Origin: FEN-1088 sp031407985
GTDB lineage: Bacteria > Myxococcota_A > Polyangia > Fen-1088
Reading direction: 5' to 3'
NCBI GenBank assembly: GCA_031407985.1
Contig: JANOJB010000092.1
Location: 5,872 to 69,871, forward strand
Length of the DNA stretch: 64,000 bases
Every line of letters begins with the position of its first letter. Position 1 is the first letter of the stretch. A program made the position numbers and the translations under genes. Shown piece by piece: positions 60,761 to 64,000 of the stretch. The notes under the pieces are model-generated. The model saw only the letters and a program-made list of their open reading frames with translations. It had not been told where the DNA came from and searched no databases.

Positions 60761-63700
60761 ATGGCCGCGGAGGGTTCTCATGAGACTGGTCGTGCGGGCG
60801 TCCGCGCACGGGTCGATGACATTCGGCGTGCGCTGGCGGTGACGACGGACGCCCCGGGCCGGGCGCGACTGCGCGTGCGCTTGGCTGACGTACTCTCGGC
60901 GCTGGGCGATACGTCGTCGGCTGTCAGCGAACTGAGGCAGGCGGCCGCCGAGGCGCCGGTCTCCGCGGGATTGCTGTTCGCGGTTCGCGTGGTCGCGGCT
61001 CGGCTTCCTCCCGAGCAAGCCGAGAGTCTGAGGCTGGCGGTCTTGCCGGGCCGCCCGACAAAACAACCCCCGGTCCCCGCACGCCATCGTTGGGGCGCCT
61101 CGAAGACCTCGGCGCAAGGGGCCCCGGCCAGCGATGCCAGGTCAGGACCGCCGTTGATTGCGCCGGTCCCTTTGCCGCCGCCGTCGGTGGGCGACGCGGA
61201 GGCGCCTCTCGAGCCAATCGACGCTGCCTTCGCGGCCCTGGCCGACCGTAAGCCCGTTCGCGCCCGGCGGTTGGGCGAGGAAGTCGCTCGTCTTGGGGGA
61301 TTCACCGCGCAGCGCCCCGGTCGCCTGCGCGAGCTTGTAAAGGCGCTGGATGAACAGGGAGCGCGGAGGGAATCCCTGCGCCTGGCCAGAACCCTGGCTG
61401 AAACCGACGGCGGTCCAGGGTCGATTGCCGCGGCAGCCGAGGCGCTGGTCGGGATCGTCGACCGGGCCATCCAGGTCGGAGACGTCGATCTGGCGTCGCG
61501 TTGGGGCACGGATGTCGGGCGGGTCTCCGCACGGGTCATGAAGGAAGAGTTTGCGTCCGGGGATCGGGGACCCTTCAACGTCAGAACCCGCTTTCGCGCC
61601 GCGCAACGGGCGGCTTTGTTGGCGTCCGATGGAAACGGTGCCGAGACCACAATCGCCGCCCTGGTTCCCCTGTTCGGGGATCCCGCGGGTGGGGCGGCGG
61701 CGCTGGCGCTGGCCGAGCGGTTTGTGGTGGCGCTGGGGGATCGCGCACCGAGCCGGCGCGTCGAGTTGCTGCGCGCGGCATTCGGGGCGGAACGCTCCCC
61801 TCGCCGTCGTGAAAAATTGGCCGTTCGGTGGGCCGAGGCCCTGCGCGGTATGGGCGACGACACCGGTGCGTTGACCGCTCTTGACCAGGCCATCGCCGAG
61901 GTGCCCACCGATCTGTCCGGTGCGTTGCGACGCGCGCGGGTCGCGTTGTTGCGTGTCGCCGGTCGCCAGGCTGAACTCGGCCGTGCGCTCCAGGCGGACG
62001 CGGAGGTCGCAACCGGTACCGCGCGGACGGTCCTGCGTGCCGAGCGGGCAGGCCTGCTCGACAAGATGGGTGAATTCGACGCCGCTTTGGAGGTTCGAAT
62101 CTCGGCCTTGAAGGACGCGCCCGGCGATCTTGGCCTTCTGGCGCCGGCGCGGCAACGCCTTGAGGCCGTTGGTCGGATGGATCGCTCGCTGGAGTTGGCG
62201 ACCGCCGCGATCCCGCAGGTGGTCGATCGGGTTGCGCGTGCGGGTCTGCTGCGCGATGTCGCCACGTTGGCGGAGGTCGTGGCGGGCGCCGGGCACCGGG
62301 CGGCAGCTGCCTGGCTAGAGGTACTCTCGCTTGTTCCCGGCGATGCAACGGCGTGCGACGCGGCCGAACGCCTGCTTGGGCAGGCGGGGGATCGAAACCG
62401 ACTGGGGGCGCTGCTGGCCTGGTCCGCCGCGCGCCAAGTCGATTCCCACTCCCGTTCCGCCGTCCTGTGGCGCCTGGCCGAGTTTCGCCGCGTGGAACTC
62501 CAGGCACCGATCGCGGCGCTGACGCTGTACCGCGAGATCATCGAGGCACGTGCTTCGGCACCCGAACCACCATTGTTCAGCGAGGACGATTGGCAGCGCC
62601 GCGACGATTCGTTGGCGGTGCACACCGCACGGGCGCTGGCAGCACCCACGGCCTCGGCGCGGGCGCATGCCATCGCTGATCGCGCGGCTGCCCTGATCGA
62701 TCTGGGTCGCCTGGATGAGGCGGATCGGGATCTCGGTCGCGCCCTGGATCTGGATCCCGCGATCGCCGATGTGATCCGTACGCTGGAGCGTCTTTACGAA
62801 CGGCGTGGAGACTGGCGCGGGTTCCGGCACCGCCTTGCGGCGCGGGTCGAGGGTGCCGCCGGACCGGCGGCCGCCCATCTTTGGTTTGGCATCGGACGCG
62901 CGAACGAGCGTCTTGGGGATCCGACGGCGGCCAGGACCGCGTACGAACGGGCGATCGCCGCCGACAGTGGCTTTCGCGACGCGGTCACCGTACTGCGGCA
63001 GCTGGCGATCGCGCGCGCCGACTTTTCCGAGGTGGCGCGCCTGCTTGAGAAGGAGATCGAACTTTCCTCCACACCCCTCGAGCGCGTGGCATTGCTGATC
63101 GAACTGGGGGTTCTTTTTGCCGATCGCCTTGCCCGCGCGGATCGAGCGGTCGAGGTGCTGGACGCCGCGCTGGCTTTCGAGCCGGCGAATCCGGCCGCGC
63201 TGGACGCTATGTTTGGCGTGGCGCTGGCAGCGGGAGATTGGGAGAAGGCAGCGCAGTGTCTGGAGGCGATGCTGGGCGCGGGACTGGTCGTCGCGGACGC
63301 CGGCCAGCGCTATCATCAACTCGGTCTTTGCGCGGAAAAGGCAGGGCAGATCGATCGCGCCCTCGGTCTGTACTCGCGGTCGTACGCACGGAATCCGGCG
63401 TTCCGTCCCACGCTCGAGCGATTGTCGGAGATCTGCTTCGAACGGCAGCAGTGGGACAACGCCTGGAAGGCGACCGAGCATTTGATCGAACGACACGGGA
63501 CGGCGCTCGATCCCGGTACGCGGGCGCAGATGGCGCTTCGGTCGGCACTGGCTGATCTGCACGTGGCGCAACGCTTGGTGGCGGCCAACCGGATCGGCGC
63601 GATGCTGGGGGGGAAATCGCCAGCGGGGGGACTACGCGATGTCGCCGACAGCTGGGCCTCGATGCGTTTCGATCCGCGCCTGCTGGGCGGTGTCGAGGGC

Positions 63701-64000
63701 GATCGGCGGGCGCGGGTATTGTCGCGACTCGCCGAGGTTTTGGCGTTGACCGACGTCGACAGGAATCACCCCTCTCGTTCGACCGCGCGTGAGACCTTGG
63801 CCGCATTGGCGGTTGTTGACCGTCGTTGGGCGGACGCCCTGTCGATCCTGGACGGACTCAGCACCGACGCGGCCCTGGATGTCGGGCAGCGTTGTTTGTT
63901 TCTGGTTACGGCGGGGGACGTGTTGCTGCACCAGCAGGGCGATGTGGCCGGTGCGGCGTTGCGGTACGAGCGCGCGCGTGTCCTCAATCCCCGCGAGCCG
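60761..64000 (+). CDS. Giant TPR protein (5' part; continues past the window)
   Basis: An open frame of 1080 codons from ATG 60761 (GTG 60758 in frame) to the window end without a stop. The product is soluble and Ala/Arg/Asp-rich, with no signal or membrane segment in the first 50 residues. TPR/SEL1-like helix pairs are clear from about residue 600 on (ERLGDPTAARTAYERAIAAD, AEKAGQIDRALGLYSRSYAR, HQQGDVAGAALRYERARVLN). Such long TPR proteins are frequent in Myxococcota, with unknown roles. Confidence 0.85.
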   Translation, partial: MAAEGSHETGRAGVRARVDDIRRALAVTTDAPGRARLRVRLADVLSALGDTSSAVSELRQAAAEAPVSAGLLFAVRVVAARLPPEQAESLRLAVLPGRPTKQPPVPARHRWGASKTSAQGAPASDARSGPPLIAPVPLPPPSVGDAEAPLEPIDAAFAALADRKPVRARRLGEEVARLGGFTAQRPGRLRELVKALDEQGARRESLRLARTLAETDGGPGSIAAAAEALVGIVDRAIQVGDVDLASRWGTDVGRVSARVMKEEFASGDRGPFNVRTRFRAAQRAALLASDGNGAETTIAALVPLFGDPAGGAAALALAERFVVALGDRAPSRRVELLRAAFGAERSPRRREKLAVRWAEALRGMGDDTGALTALDQAIAEVPTDLSGALRRARVALLRVAGRQAELGRALQADAEVATGTARTVLRAERAGLLDKMGEFDAALEVRISALKDAPGDLGLLAPARQRLEAVGRMDRSLELATAAIPQVVDRVARAGLLRDVATLAEVVAGAGHRAAAAWLEVLSLVPGDATACDAAERLLGQAGDRNRLGALLAWSAARQVDSHSRSAVLWRLAEFRRVELQAPIAALTLYREIIEARASAPEPPLFSEDDWQRRDDSLAVHTARALAAPTASARAHAIADRAAALIDLGRLDEADRDLGRALDLDPAIADVIRTLERLYERRGDWRGFRHRLAARVEGAAGPAAAHLWFGIGRANERLGDPTAARTAYERAIAADSGFRDAVTVLRQLAIARADFSEVARLLEKEIELSSTPLERVALLIELGVLFADRLARADRAVEVLDAALAFEPANPAALDAMFGVALAAGDWEKAAQCLEAMLGAGLVVADAGQRYHQLGLCAEKAGQIDRALGLYSRSYARNPAFRPTLERLSEICFERQQWDNAWKATEHLIERHGTALDPGTRAQMALRSALADLHVAQRLVAANRIGAMLGGKSPAGGLRDVADSWASMRFDPRLLGGVEGDRRARVLSRLAEVLALTDVDRNHPSRSTARETLAALAVVDRRWADALSILDGLSTDAALDVGQRCLFLVTAGDVLLHQQGDVAGAALRYERARVLNPREP

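Overview
The window is GC-rich chromosomal DNA, most likely from a member of the Myxococcota (a Polyangia-like, delta-proteobacterial lineage). The lineage is inferred from the gene repertoire, not from a marker gene: a membrane-anchored Ser/Thr kinase with the HRDxSPPN loop, very long TPR proteins, two secreted lipoproteins with Gly/Thr/Ser 'TGGS' stretches, a sigma-54 activator, and Pro/Ala-rich extensions on housekeeping enzymes. Genes are densely packed. Many have 1-4 nt ATGA/GTGA overlaps, and GTG and TTG starts are common. No rRNA, tRNA, CRISPR array or insertion sequence was recognised.

Positions 1-28 kb are accessory in character. They hold a zinc metallopeptidase with a diverged 57-bp echo 1.4 kb downstream, a divergent TetR/SDR pair with twin operators, a Gly-rich SGNH hydrolase lipoprotein, a YciI protein, an aldo/keto reductase and a NUDIX hydrolase. 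Five toxin-antitoxin-like loci are scattered here: PIN at 1.5 kb, RHH/PIN at 8 kb, XRE/nucleotidyltransferase at 12-13 kb, RHH/PIN at 16 kb and RHH/PIN at 27 kb. Between them lie a class A penicillin-binding protein, a secreted beta-propeller protein coupled to an MBL-fold hydrolase, typA with a flippase-like membrane protein, a divergent PadR/CPBP-protease pair whose whole intergenic space is two back-to-back palindromes, an orphan type III secretion SctL-SctN pair divergent from a FliG-like protein, a HIT hydrolase, a broken pyrophosphatase fragment and a DUF4143 ATPase.

From about 28 to 45 kb the genes are mostly biosynthetic. proB-proA are followed by the siroheme genes (precorrin-2 dehydrogenase and uroporphyrinogen-III methyltransferase). 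On the other strand are uppP and a HAD phosphatase-nadC-birA run. rsmD-coaD-aminotransferase follow, then a Cys-rich repeat lipoprotein, a sigma-54 response regulator, a SUKH-like/TPR protein, and cysD-cysNC for sulfate activation. Siroheme synthesis and sulfate activation serve the same assimilatory sulfate pathway.

The right end (45-64 kb) is dominated by DNA repair and stress genes: a PcrA/UvrD helicase with unusual extensions, a glutathione transferase, a Ser/Thr kinase, a DksA-type protein, clpX, a degenerate OmpR-type regulator, a DUF3108 protein, pdxA, a 12-bp minisatellite, uvrA, a phosphohexomutase, a small membrane protein and the first 1080 codons of a giant TPR protein that runs off the window.

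The items most worth a second look are the PadR/CPBP operator-only intergenic region, the orphan SctL/SctN plus FliG-like locus, the PIN toxin that seems to need a CTG start, the minisatellite in frame with pdxA, and the CysNC protein with an altered kinase P-loop.
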